From Bacteroidota bacterium (GTDB lineage: Bacteria > Bacteroidota > Bacteroidia > Bacteroidales > F082), in the NCBI GenBank assembly GCA_018830105.1, contig JAHJTC010000004.1:248001-312000 (forward strand): a stretch of 64,000 nucleotides of DNA, read 5' to 3'. Shown in pieces: positions 43,851 through 52,558 of the stretch. Position numbers and translations under genes: made by a program. The notes below the pieces were generated by a model that saw nothing but the letters and a program-made list of their open reading frames with translations, had not been told where the DNA came from and searched no databases. The stretch's first letter is position 1. The number at the start of each line of letters is the position of its first letter.

Positions 43851-44876
43851 ATGGATAAAAGCTTGATATTAAAAGGTATAGCAGAATTATTAAATAGCCG
43901 CCAGCAGATTGTTATTACCGTGCACACCAATCCGGATGGCGATGCCATTGGGTCAGCACTTGCATTTGGTCAATTTTTGCAAAAACTTGATCATGATGTT
44001 CACATCATAGCTCCAAATCATTTTCCTGAATTTCTGGCCTGGCTGCCGGGAGCAGATGAAATTCTTGTTTTTGAACAGGATGTGAAAGGCAGCAGAGCTG
44101 TTCTGGCAGCCGCTACTTTGGTGTTTTGCCTGGATTATAATGCCTTACATCGCTCAGGATCCTTGCAGGATGATCTTTTTAAGCTGACTGTACCGCGCAT
44201 CCTTATTGATCATCACCGGGAACCGGAACTTGACGCATTCCTCTGGGCCTACTCTGACACCCGCGTTTCAAGTACTGCCGAACTTATTTATGAGTTTATT
44301 GCCTATTACGACTTCGATAAATACATCGATAATGCTATTGCTCAGGCTCTTTTTACCGGAATTATGACAGATACAGGTTCATTCAGTTATGCAATTAATC
44401 AGGCTGAAACACTTGAAATTGCTGCAAAACTAGTGCGTTCTGGACTAGATGCTGTTTGGGTACATCAACAAGTTTACGATACCTTTTCCGAAAATCGATT
44501 GCGCTTGCTAGGCCATGCTATTAGCAACTGTATGCTAGTTTTTGAAGAGTTTTCTACTGCAATAATTCAACTTTCCAAGGAAGATTTGCAAAAATTTCAT
44601 TTTCAGATTGGTGACACTGAGGGTATTGTCAATTATCCATTGCAGATGAAAAATATAAAAATGGCGGTATTGATCACAGAGAAAAAGGACACCATCCGTT
44701 TCTCTTTCCGTTCTAAAGGAAGTTTTTCGGTTCATGAGGTCGCAAAGGCTTATTTCAATGGGGGAGGTCATGCCAATGCAGCAGGTGGCAGCCTGAAAAC
44801 AGATATGTCTTCGGCAGTAAAACAATTGATCGATGTTTTGCCTGAATATAAAGCCATACTTGATTCGAGTAATTAG
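43851..44876 (+). CDS. nrnA: DHH/DHHA1 phosphoesterase NrnA (nanoRNase/pAp phosphatase)
   Basis: A 341-aa protein starting MDKSLILKGIAELL (43851); the start at 43824 would overlap the promoter. DHH motifs are seen in order: TVHTNPDGDAIGSALAFG, FCLDYNALHRSG, LIDHHREPELDAF and GIMTDTGSFSYAI. The DHHA1 substrate domain ends in NGGGHANAAGGS. NrnA removes nucleotides from oligoribonucleotides of 2-5 nt and dephosphorylates 3'-phosphoadenosine 5'-phosphate, which would fit with the CysH pathway elsewhere in the window. It is followed after 10 bp by a GldI-like lipoprotein FKBP, an arrangement recurrent in Bacteroidota. Confidence 0.92.
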   Translation: MDKSLILKGIAELLNSRQQIVITVHTNPDGDAIGSALAFGQFLQKLDHDVHIIAPNHFPEFLAWLPGADEILVFEQDVKGSRAVLAAATLVFCLDYNALHRSGSLQDDLFKLTVPRILIDHHREPELDAFLWAYSDTRVSSTAELIYEFIAYYDFDKYIDNAIAQALFTGIMTDTGSFSYAINQAETLEIAAKLVRSGLDAVWVHQQVYDTFSENRLRLLGHAISNCMLVFEEFSTAIIQLSKEDLQKFHFQIGDTEGIVNYPLQMKNIKMAVLITEKKDTIRFSFRSKGSFSVHEVAKAYFNGGGHANAAGGSLKTDMSSAVKQLIDVLPEYKAILDSSN

Positions 44877-44886
44877 CGTGTTAATA

Positions 44887-45426
44887 ATGAGATATTTAAG
44901 TAAAATATTAATTGGATTTATAGTGCTTTTTTCTACTTTAATTTCATGTGATACAGTTTCCCGTAAAACTGAAGATACAGCAAAAAAAAGCGATGAGACC
45001 CTAAGGGAGTCTTTGGAAAAGGCCAACCGCTATTTAGTTCGTGCTGAGGATCAGCAAATTGAGGACTATGTAAGACGTCATCAATTAAACATGACAAAGA
45101 CAGGAACAGGATTGCGTTATGTAGTTGTACAAGAAGGCCGGGGCGATTCCATTAAAAAAGGGGAAGTAGTTCAATTTGAATATGTTACAAAACTCTTGAC
45201 TGGCGACATAATCTATAGCTCAAAAGAATTGGGAATCAAACAGTTTGTTGTCGGAAAAGGAGGCGTTGAATCAGGGCTTGAAGAGGCGGTATTAAAGTTG
45301 AAAAGGGGCGATGCAGCTATAATTATCTTACCTTCGCATCTTGCTTTTGGATTGCTGGGTGATGAACAAAAAATTCCAGCCCGAAGCCCTTTAATTTATG
45401 AGATTGAAATACTTAAAAATCAATAA
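44887..45426 (+). CDS. Lipoprotein FKBP-type prolyl isomerase, GldI-like
   Basis: A 179-aa lipoprotein starting MRYLSKILIGFIVLFSTLISC (44887) with the lipobox LISC at ~21; the start at 44833 lies inside nrnA. One FKBP domain occupies ~80-179: VVQFEYVTKLLTGDIIYSS, GVESGLEEAVLKLKRGD and SHLAFGLLGDEQKIPARSPL. Size, lipobox and the position after nrnA resemble GldI of gliding Bacteroidota, a PPIase lipoprotein needed for motility and T9SS function in Flavobacterium johnsoniae. The active-site aromatic residues are only partly kept (YTG is replaced by YVT; VxGWxE by VESGLEE), so chaperone rather than isomerase activity is possible. Gliding itself cannot be inferred. Confidence 0.82.
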   Translation: MRYLSKILIGFIVLFSTLISCDTVSRKTEDTAKKSDETLRESLEKANRYLVRAEDQQIEDYVRRHQLNMTKTGTGLRYVVVQEGRGDSIKKGEVVQFEYVTKLLTGDIIYSSKELGIKQFVVGKGGVESGLEEAVLKLKRGDAAIIILPSHLAFGLLGDEQKIPARSPLIYEIEILKNQ

Positions 45427-45547
45427 GATAGATTAATTTAACGCTTTTTTTTTACTTGAGAAGTCGACAATAAATCACGTCGTTTCCTCATAAAAGAACA
45501 AAAACGATCAAAAATTAAATGACTTTTTTCAATTTAAATTTACGAAA

Positions 45548-46423
45548 ATGAGACTTAACTTTTTTGTTGCTTTATTTAGCTTTAGTTTTTTACTGGTTGT
45601 GGCAAGCTGCCAATCAGGAGACAATTCGAAATATCAGACTTTAGAATCCGGACTTACCTATAAGCTGCATGAAGAATTTCCTGAAAATGAAAAACCTCAA
45701 GTATCAGATATCGTGCATATTACGATGCTGTATACGGTAAATGACTCCGTAATCTTTAACAGCAGTGAAATGGACCGCGAGATGCGTTTCCCCTTGTTGA
45801 AACCTGTATTTGCAGGTGATTTTTATGAAGGCATCGCTTTTATGCATGAAGGCGATTCGGCGAGTTTCCGCTGTCCGGCCGAGCAGGTTTTTCTAGAGAT
45901 TTTCAAGGTTAAAACGCTGCCACCATTTGTAAAAGAAGGAGATATGATGCGCTTTGATATCAGGTTAATTGATTTTATGACTTCGGCTGAATATGATGCA
46001 GAGCAGCGTGAAAAAGCGATGATGGAGCAACAGCTTTCCAGAGAAAAATTGCAGAAATTTATTGATGATGAAGGAATTACCGTTGAACCTACCGCTTCGG
46101 GATTGTATTTTGTTGAACAGGAGCGGGGCAACGGAAGACTGGCAAAGGCTGGTCAGCTGGTAAAAGTGCACTACACGGGGCGTTTGACAGATGGAACTGT
46201 TTTTGACTCTTCATTGGAGCGCGGGCAGCCCATTGAGTTTGTACTTGGCGAGGGAAAAGTGATTAGTGGATGGGATGAAGGCATTGCGATGATGCGAAAA
46301 GGCGGAAAAGCTTTGATGGTTATTCCTTTTGATCTGGCATATGGAGAGCGCGCTGTTGGCAGCATTCCTGCCTTTAGTCCGCTTGTGTTCGAAGTTGAGC
46401 TGATCGATATTAGTAATAAGTAG
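45548..46423 (+). CDS. Lipoprotein with two FKBP domains
   Basis: A 291-aa lipoprotein (signal MRLNFFVALFSFSFLLVVASC, lipobox VASC). An N-terminal FKBP-like domain (~45-145) has the fold pattern (DIVHITMLYTVNDSVIFNSS, MHEGDSASFRCPAE) but lacks active-site residues. A charged helical linker (~150-185) leads to a canonical FKBP domain (~195-291) with VKVHYTGRLTDGTVFDSS, VISGWDEGIAMMRKGGKALM and DLAYGERAVG. It is likely a periplasmic, outer- or inner-membrane-tethered foldase. It lies 121 bp after the GldI-like gene and 64 bp before a three-domain relative, and all are on the same strand. Confidence 0.9.
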   Translation: MRLNFFVALFSFSFLLVVASCQSGDNSKYQTLESGLTYKLHEEFPENEKPQVSDIVHITMLYTVNDSVIFNSSEMDREMRFPLLKPVFAGDFYEGIAFMHEGDSASFRCPAEQVFLEIFKVKTLPPFVKEGDMMRFDIRLIDFMTSAEYDAEQREKAMMEQQLSREKLQKFIDDEGITVEPTASGLYFVEQERGNGRLAKAGQLVKVHYTGRLTDGTVFDSSLERGQPIEFVLGEGKVISGWDEGIAMMRKGGKALMVIPFDLAYGERAVGSIPAFSPLVFEVELIDISNK

Positions 46424-46487
46424 CGCTAAGCTTGTTGCACTTAAATTCAAATCTGATATTTTCTATTAAAAATCAATTACATAACCC

Positions 46488-47828
46488 ATGAAAAAAAAAT
46501 CATTCTCAGTATTAGGTATTTTTATCCTTTTATTGTCAGTAAGTATCTTTTCCTGCTCCAGATCTCCTTATCCGGGCTTTGAAGAAGCAGAAAACGGTGT
46601 TTATATCAATTACCATGAAAAAGGAGAAGCTGGTGAAAAAGCCTTGCTAAATGATGTTGTAACCCTTAAAATGAAGTATTATTTGGATGATACTGTCTTG
46701 TTTAACAGCAATATGTTGCAAGAGCCATTGAAATTTGCCATGATTGAGCCTACTTTTGAAGGAGACCTGTATGCTGCAATCGAATTGTTGCATATTGGCG
46801 ATTCTGCCACAGTTGTATTTCCTGCTGATTCCTTTTATCTCGTTACGGCTGGCATCCCGGAGCTGCCTGAATTTGTGACCCCTGGCAGTCCTATGTATTT
46901 TGATGTCAGATTATTAGCAATTCAAACAGAAGAAGAGGTTAAGGCAGAAGAGCATGAAATGCTTGAGCAAATGAAAAAAGAAGAACAGCTGCTGCTTAAA
47001 GATTTTATTGCTTCGCTGAATGATAAAGTTGAGGAAAAAGAGTCGGGATTATTCCTTATTGAAGAAAAAAAGGGACGTGGAAGACTTCCCGAGGCAGGCG
47101 ATGTGCTAAGGCTTCATTTTAGTGTAAGCGGTATTGATGGCATGGAACTATTTTCCACTTTTGAAAGAGAGCCTATGGATGTCACTTTCGGTGAAGCTTT
47201 TGACACTAAAGGATTTGACGAAGGAATAGGCTATTTGCGTAAAGGCGGAAAATTGAAATTGATTGTGCCTTCAAGTTTGGCTTTTGACAGTGTTGGGCGC
47301 GGACAAATGGTTCCTCCCTATTCAACCCTTATTTACGAAGTGGAGCTAATGGATATTTTGTCGAAAAAGCAAGTTGAACGTGAGGCAGAAGCAAAGCAAA
47401 AAGCTGAGGAGGCCAAAGCCAAACAGGCACAAAATGAAGAAACTTCAAAAATTCAGACTTATCTAAAAAAGGAAAAGATTTCCGCCAAACCAACGCCATC
47501 AGGTTTGTATTATGTTGAAATAGAGGCCGGAACGGGAGCACAGGCAGCTTCCGGAAAAGAAGTAAAAGTGCATTATACCTTGTTTAATATCGAAGGAAAA
47601 CAACTGCAAAGCTCTCGCGAAATGGATCAACCCTTTAGTTTTGTTCTTGGTCAGGGCCAGGTAATTAAAGGTTGGGACGAAGGCATTGCGATGATGAAAG
47701 CAGGAGGGAAGGCCAAATTGATTGTACCTTCAGCATTAGCTTATGGTGCCACCGCCAGAGGAGAAGATATTCCTGCCTATTCACCTTTAGTATTTGAAGT
47801 TGAATTAATTGAGGTTGTGGAAGAGTAG
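46488..47828 (+). CDS. Lipoprotein with three FKBP domains
   Basis: A 446-aa lipoprotein (lipobox near IFSCSR at ~24). Domain 1 (~40-140, VVTLKMKYYLDDTVLFNSN) and domain 2 (~195-300, VLRLHFSVSGIDGMELFSTF, LRKGGKLKLIVPSSLAF) are FKBP-like but lack the binding-pocket aromatics. A Lys/Glu/Ala-rich coiled segment (~300-335) leads to domain 3 (~345-446) with VKVHYTLFNIEGKQLQSSRE, VIKGWDEGIAMMKAGGKAKL and SALAYGATARG. The C-terminal ends of domains 2 and 3 and of the preceding gene are clearly related, indicating repeated domain duplication. The stop codon lies at the left edge of the 73-bp repeat that flanks the IS. Confidence 0.9.
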   Translation: MKKKSFSVLGIFILLLSVSIFSCSRSPYPGFEEAENGVYINYHEKGEAGEKALLNDVVTLKMKYYLDDTVLFNSNMLQEPLKFAMIEPTFEGDLYAAIELLHIGDSATVVFPADSFYLVTAGIPELPEFVTPGSPMYFDVRLLAIQTEEEVKAEEHEMLEQMKKEEQLLLKDFIASLNDKVEEKESGLFLIEEKKGRGRLPEAGDVLRLHFSVSGIDGMELFSTFEREPMDVTFGEAFDTKGFDEGIGYLRKGGKLKLIVPSSLAFDSVGRGQMVPPYSTLIYEVELMDILSKKQVEREAEAKQKAEEAKAKQAQNEETSKIQTYLKKEKISAKPTPSGLYYVEIEAGTGAQAASGKEVKVHYTLFNIEGKQLQSSREMDQPFSFVLGQGQVIKGWDEGIAMMKAGGKAKLIVPSALAYGATARGEDIPAYSPLVFEVELIEVVEE

Positions 47829-47897
47829 CGAACAAGGTCAATAATTATAAAAAAAGAAACCGCTAAACAGCGGTTTTTTTTATGGAAAAAATTTTTT
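47825..47897. repeat. Left 73-bp target-site repeat of the IS1634-like element
   Basis: Matches 49540-49612 with a few differences within A and T runs. It begins on the stop codon of the three-FKBP gene, includes the terminator hairpin and a copy of the last codons of the receiver gene on the other side. Confidence 0.85.
47858..47881. terminator. Terminator of the three-FKBP gene (left copy)
   Basis: Stem AAACCGCT / AGCGGTTT with loop AAAC, followed by a T run. It is the left copy of a terminator that was duplicated by IS insertion. Confidence 0.85.
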
Positions 47898-49539
47898 CCT
47901 GTTTTCCGCACCCTTTCTTGCAATAAACTCTTAAACATCAGCTAATCAGTATTTTGTTGATTTTTTCTTTTTTTTATGGGTGTCCCGGAGCTATTTTTGC
48001 TCTATGTATGTTAGAAAAAAGAAGAATAAAAGCGGGATAATTAGCGTCCAGGTTATCGATAAAAGTTCTGGCCACTATAAAGTTTTAAGAACTATGGGTA
48101 GTTCAGCAGACCCTGATGCAATTGAAAATCTCTATAAACAGGGAAAAGAGTTCATTCAAACTTATCAGGGACAGCAAATTCTTACTTTTCCCGAACAAGA
48201 TTTTAAAGAAGCAGTAAAAAGAAGCATTAAAGGTATCGATATAGAAGGAGTAAACCTTCTGTTAGGCAAGGTTTATTCAGCTGTTGGTTTTGACAAGATT
48301 GAAAGTGAACTTTTCAGGCAATTAGTAATCATTAGACTTACACATCCAGCCAGTAAATTAAAGCCACTCAATATCTTAAACGTTATTTTTCAATAGCTAA
48401 CAGTGAAGATAAAATCTATAGGTATCTCGATAAGCTCTACCACGAACAAAAAGAAGTTATTCAGCAAATCAGTTATCAGCACACATTAAAAGTTCTTGAT
48501 GGAATAATCAGTGTTGTTTTTTTATGATGTCACCACCATTTATTTCCAGATAGATGATGAAGACGAAATAAGGAAACGAGGTTTCTCAAAGGAAGGAAAA
48601 CACCAGAACCCGCAAATTGTGCTGGGGCTGCTTGTTAGTGTTGATGGCTACCCTTTGGCCTATGAGATCCATGAAGGGAATAAATTTGAAGGACATACAA
48701 TGCTGCCCGTAATAGATGCATTTAAAGCAAAATACAAACTGGAGAAGCTGGTAATTGTTGCAGACTCCGGCTTATTGTCAACCTCAAATGTTAACGACCT
48801 GCAGGCAAAAGGATATGAATTTATTTTAGGGGCAAGGATAAAAAATGAGAACAAAACGATAAAAGAAAAAATCCTATCTCTTGAATTAACAAACGGGCAA
48901 AGTGATGTTGTCGAAAAAGAGGATGGATTAAAATTAATCATCAGTTACTCGGATAAACGTGCAAAAAAGGATCTCCATAACAGGGAAAGGGGCCTGCAGA
49001 AACTTGAAAAGAGGGTTAAATCAGGGACACTGACAAAATCCAGCATCAACAACAGGGGCTACAATAAGTACTTAAAAATAGATGGGGACGTAAAGATCAG
49101 TATCGACAAGTCAAAATATGAAGCCGATGCAGGCTGGGACGGGCTAAAGGGATACCTGACCAATACAACGTTAAGCAAAGATGAGGTCATTGTAAATTAC
49201 AGCCATTTATGGAAAATAGAAAAGGCATTCAGAATATCAAAACACGAGCTGAAAATAAGGCCTGTTTACCATCGGCTACAGCGAAGAATCGAAGCTCATA
49301 TTACAATTAATTTTGCGGCATATAAAATCTATAAAGAGTTAGAGAGGCAATTGGCAACCAAGAAAGCCAACATGAGCTGTGAACAGGCAATTGAAATTGC
49401 TAAAACTATATACTCAGTAAAAATTACCGACCCAGCTACTGGTAATACTTTCAAAGAAACTTTACTATTGACCGACGAACAAAAATGTCTGGCTGAATTA
49501 TTCAATTTTTAATTCGGGTGTCCCACCGCGGAAAACAGG
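47898..49539 (+). mobile_element. IS1634-like insertion sequence
   Basis: A 1642-bp element bounded by the 12-bp inverted repeats CCTGTTTTCCGC (47898-47909) and GCGGAAAACAGG (49528-49539). It is flanked by 73-bp direct repeats (47825-47897 and 49540-49612). It encodes one IS1634/IS4-superfamily DDE transposase, interrupted by two frameshifts. A 9-bp direct repeat GGGTGTCCC occurs inside both ends (47978 and 49516). Unusually long and variable target duplications are known for IS1634 of Mycoplasma mycoides. Confidence 0.85.
48004..49512 (+). pseudogene. IS1634-family transposase with two compensating frameshifts
   Basis: The N-terminus MYVRKKKNKSGIISVQVIDK (48004) is typical of IS1634-type transposases. 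The first frame stops at 48396. Reading continues one frame over through KRYFSIANSEDKIYRYLDKL (48378 to ~48515), then returns to the first frame at a run of seven T (48515-48521) to give FYDVTTIYFQIDD. One base appears to be missing near 48378 and one extra base is in the T run. The catalytic elements remain: Asp in FYDVTT, Asp in VIVADSGLLS and Glu in HLWKIEKAFRISK with the RPVYHRLQRRIEAHI helix. It is either inactive or affected by homopolymer sequencing errors. Confidence 0.8.
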
Positions 49540-49612
49540 AGTAGCGAACAAGGTCAATAATTATATAAAAAAAACCGCTAAACAGCGGTTTTTTTTATGG
49601 AAAAAATTTTTT
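49540..49612. repeat. Right 73-bp target-site repeat of the IS1634-like element
   Basis: The second copy of 47825-47897. It includes the terminator and the last codons of the receiver gene (49595-49612). Confidence 0.85.
49572..49596. terminator. Terminator beside the receiver gene (right copy)
   Basis: Stem AAACCGCT / AGCGGTTT, loop AAAC, with A and T runs on both sides. It serves the leftward receiver gene that ends at 49595. Before the insertion one hairpin probably served both converging genes. Confidence 0.8.
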
Positions 49613-49993
49613 GATTTTTGCTTCCAGGTCGTAGGGCTTATAAGGTTTTGTTAAGAACTCGTTCATGCCGGCTTCCATGCAATTTCTTCTGTCATGTTCC
49701 ATCGCAAAGGCTGTTATAGCAATTATAGGTACAGGATTTTCGACTTGATTTTCTTTTTCATACCTGCGTATCGCAAGCGTAGATTCAATGCCATTCATTT
49801 CAGGCATTTGAATGTCCATCAGGATTAGATCAAATTTTTCTTCCAAAAACTTATGGTAGCCAATTAACCCATTTTCAGCAAGTTCATAGTTATATCCCAA
49901 GCGACGAATTACAGCAATAGCAAACTTTTGGTTGAGTTCATTATCTTCAACCAAAAGAATTTTTAAATTTTGCGTATTCTTTATTTTATCCAC
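49595..49993 (-). CDS. Stand-alone CheY-like receiver protein
   Basis: A 132-aa single receiver domain, apparently with a GTG start (no ATG nearby). Conserved residues are present: LVEDNELN (acidic pair), LILMDIQMPEM (phosphorylated Asp), IIAITAFAM (Thr) and EFLTKP (Lys). The sequence resembles the receiver domains of hybrid kinases, and it lies 165 bp downstream of one (52528-50159, same strand), so it may take phosphate from that kinase. It has its own good promoter at 50071-50078. No output domain is present. The last six codons fall within the repeat flanking the IS. Confidence 0.9.
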   Translation of the reverse strand: MDKIKNTQNLKILLVEDNELNQKFAIAVIRRLGYNYELAENGLIGYHKFLEEKFDLILMDIQMPEMNGIESTLAIRRYEKENQVENPVPIIAITAFAMEHDRRNCMEAGMNEFLTKPYKPYDLEAKIKKFFP

Positions 49994-50070
49994 GCTTGAA
50001 GGCCTTTTGATATGTTGTTTTGTCTGTTTCCAACTCCAAAATCATCGCGATTTCAGTTGTTTATTGGGTA

Positions 50071-50078
50071 CAAAAGTA
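50071..50078 (-). promoter_or_regulatory. -7 element TACTTTTG for the receiver gene
   Basis: A minus-strand TACTTTTG, a perfect match, 77 bases upstream of the GTG at 49993 and between it and the hybrid kinase gene. Confidence 0.55.
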
Positions 50079-50158
50079 ATAAAAAAATAAGTTGTGTATA
50101 TTGAAAATTATTTTTATCGTATTAAGCATTATATTCCGTTAGTTAGGTTGCCTATAAA

Positions 50159-52528
50159 TCATTGATTTTCACTACGTGAAACAATGATTTGAATGACTTC
50201 TGCTAATTCTTCTGGTTTCACCGGTTTTGCAAGGTAAAAATCAAATCCTGCTTCCAGAAAACGTTCCTTATCTCCCGACATGCCATAAGCAGTTTGAGCT
50301 ATAATCGGAATCTGGTTGTATATCTCATAATGCTGTTTAATAAATTGAATGATTTTTATGCCATCCCAAGGCGCCGGAAGATTGATATCCATAAATATGA
50401 GGTCGAACAACTTGTCTCTTTCTACGCTTTCTTTTACGAGTTTTAAGGCCTTATCACCATCAATAGCCTGAACAACATTGCCATACTTTTTAATCAGTTG
50501 TGTTAGTACGATCATATTCGGCTTGTCATCTTCAACCAAAAGTATTTGCAATTCTTTGGGGAGCACAGGATATATAACTGGTTTTTGCGGAGACTTCTTC
50601 AATAAATTCGCAGCTGGCGGATTTTCTGAGAGGCTAAGACTAATAGTCATCGTTGTGCCTTTTGTTTTTTCTGAGCTGATCGAGAGTTTTCCTCCAATCA
50701 AATCCATCAGTCTTTTTGAGAGTGGAAGCCCCAAACCGGCACCCTGATACTGCTTTGAATAGCTCTGATTATCCTGCTTGAAAGCTTCAAATATATGCTC
50801 CTGATAGGCTTTATCGATCCCTGTTCCGGTATCTGAAATAATAATTTGAAGGATTTTTTCAGCGGACAAAACCATTGTTTTTATCTTGATATAGCCTTTT
50901 TCTGTATATTTCAAACTATTATCAACCAGTTCGTTCATTACCCGCGAAAGGGTTTCGTAATCAGAAGTGGCTATCGCATCTTTCGAAATGTCTGTTATGA
51001 TTTGTAATCCTTTTTGTTTGGCTGCTTCCTGGTAAGTTGCTAAGGTCTCACTGACCAATGTCTCTATTCTGAAGTCTTGCTTTTTTATTTTGATATCGTT
51101 TGCTTGCAACCTACTGATATCTATTATGTTATTCAATAAATGAAGCAGCCTGTCACCACTTTTTTTAATGCTGCTGGCGTATTCATAGAGTTCGGGTTCA
51201 TCCATCATAGCAAGTTCATTACCAAGTAAATAGGAAAAGCCTAAAATGCCATTTAAGGGAGTTCTTATTTCGTGGCTCATATTGGCCATAAAAGCATTTT
51301 TCTGAAAGTTGGCTTCTTCTGCTCTGTTCAGTGCAGCTTTGAGCTCCACATCAAGTTTTTTAATTTCTATTAATTCATTCTTGAGCGTTTTTTCCCGTTC
51401 ATTTACGCGCTCCTCAAATTCATGCTCGGCTTGTAATAACTTTTGAATGGATTGATCAATTGCAATTTTCTTTTCTCGCATTTTAAGTTTAAAGACTTTT
51501 CGTCTCTTAATTAACGTATATGTAATCAGGAGAATAGAAACGAACAAGAAAATAATTAAAATTAAATTCCATTCAATTTTAGGCCTTTTGTTTTCTTCTG
51601 AGCGGCTTCGAAGTTCTTGTAAATTTTCATTTACAGATTCCTCAAACTTGTTTTGAGCTAAATTAAATGCTTCTAAAAGTGCCAGGGTATTTTTGTAAAA
51701 TTGAATTGCTTTATTGGGATTTTCAAGAATTAGTTGGTCAGCAATTTTTTTATGTGTCAGCGAAATTAATGGGTAGTGTTCGGTATTTTTAAGTGCTTGA
51801 TTCAAAGCGTTCAGAAAAGAGACCGGAATAGAATCGAGTTGCAAAAGGCTATTGATACTCTCCAATTGAATGGGTGTAAATTTTTGATTGGGAAGTTCTT
51901 CAATCAGAGCTATTTCCAGACTATCGGCCGGAGATGCTGTTAGCAGATTCAGGCTGTAGTTGAGGAGTTTAAGATTCCAGGAGCGCTTTTCCTGTTGTGC
52001 AATTAAGGGGTCTTGTTTGGCTGCATTAAAATATAAAACAGCTTTATCAGCTTCATTTTGAGTAATATAGTATGCAATAATTAAAGAATAGGCCTGTTCT
52101 AATGCTTGTGTATTTTTGCTTTTCTCAGCCTGCTGCAGATAGTGCTTAATATTGTCTGGATCGTCTTTAGGTTGGGTGGCTAAAAGTAGCATAAAACTAA
52201 AGTCCAACTGCTTAGCTATTTCCAGCCCTGGGCTGATGAAAGGTTCAGCAGCATGAAGTAGCTCCAGGGCATTCTTGTGTTGGTTCACGAGAATCAAATC
52301 CCAAGCAATTGCATTGGCCAAGGTAATTATTTGCCCCGAATCCACCATGCCAGACTTTTTATCAATTAAACGACTCAGGCTATCGATTTTTTGGGCAAAA
52401 ATGACCGGATCTGTCTTGAAATTACTTGCAAATGATTGTGCTGTAATAAAATGGATTAGAAAACATAACAAGATGACCGAGTAAGACTTACCCGCAAATA
52501 GCTTTAAAAATGGCCTCTTGTTTTTCAT
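50159..52528 (-). CDS. Hybrid sensor histidine kinase with C-terminal receiver
   Basis: A 789-aa protein. An N-terminal signal or anchor (SVILLCFLIHFITAQSFAS) is followed by a helical, probably TPR-like periplasmic sensor (~35-310), one membrane helix (~322-342, WNLILIIFLFVSILLITYTL), a coiled coil (~350-405) and HisKA with FMANMSHEIRTPLNGILGF. The HATPase has DTGTGIDKAYQEHIFEAF and GAGLGLPLSKRLM. A receiver domain (~655-785) has LLVEDDKPNM, FDLIFMDINLP, IIAQTAYGM and FYLAKP. It starts 30 bp after the last gene of the exopolysaccharide operon on the same strand, so it may be transcribed with it and respond to envelope or polysaccharide state. The partner may be the adjacent single receiver. 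Confidence 0.92.
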   Translation of the reverse strand: MKNKRPFLKLFAGKSYSVILLCFLIHFITAQSFASNFKTDPVIFAQKIDSLSRLIDKKSGMVDSGQIITLANAIAWDLILVNQHKNALELLHAAEPFISPGLEIAKQLDFSFMLLLATQPKDDPDNIKHYLQQAEKSKNTQALEQAYSLIIAYYITQNEADKAVLYFNAAKQDPLIAQQEKRSWNLKLLNYSLNLLTASPADSLEIALIEELPNQKFTPIQLESINSLLQLDSIPVSFLNALNQALKNTEHYPLISLTHKKIADQLILENPNKAIQFYKNTLALLEAFNLAQNKFEESVNENLQELRSRSEENKRPKIEWNLILIIFLFVSILLITYTLIKRRKVFKLKMREKKIAIDQSIQKLLQAEHEFEERVNEREKTLKNELIEIKKLDVELKAALNRAEEANFQKNAFMANMSHEIRTPLNGILGFSYLLGNELAMMDEPELYEYASSIKKSGDRLLHLLNNIIDISRLQANDIKIKKQDFRIETLVSETLATYQEAAKQKGLQIITDISKDAIATSDYETLSRVMNELVDNSLKYTEKGYIKIKTMVLSAEKILQIIISDTGTGIDKAYQEHIFEAFKQDNQSYSKQYQGAGLGLPLSKRLMDLIGGKLSISSEKTKGTTMTISLSLSENPPAANLLKKSPQKPVIYPVLPKELQILLVEDDKPNMIVLTQLIKKYGNVVQAIDGDKALKLVKESVERDKLFDLIFMDINLPAPWDGIKIIQFIKQHYEIYNQIPIIAQTAYGMSGDKERFLEAGFDFYLAKPVKPEELAEVIQIIVSRSENQ

Positions 52529-52558
52529 TAAAATTCAGGCTGTTAGTACTTGTCAAGC

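Noticed and set aside
48361-48396. Programmed -1 frameshift at TTAAAC as a normal feature of the IS
   Set aside because: It would need a second, opposite shift at the T run to restore the frame, which is not a known IS1634 strategy; mutation or sequencing error is simpler.
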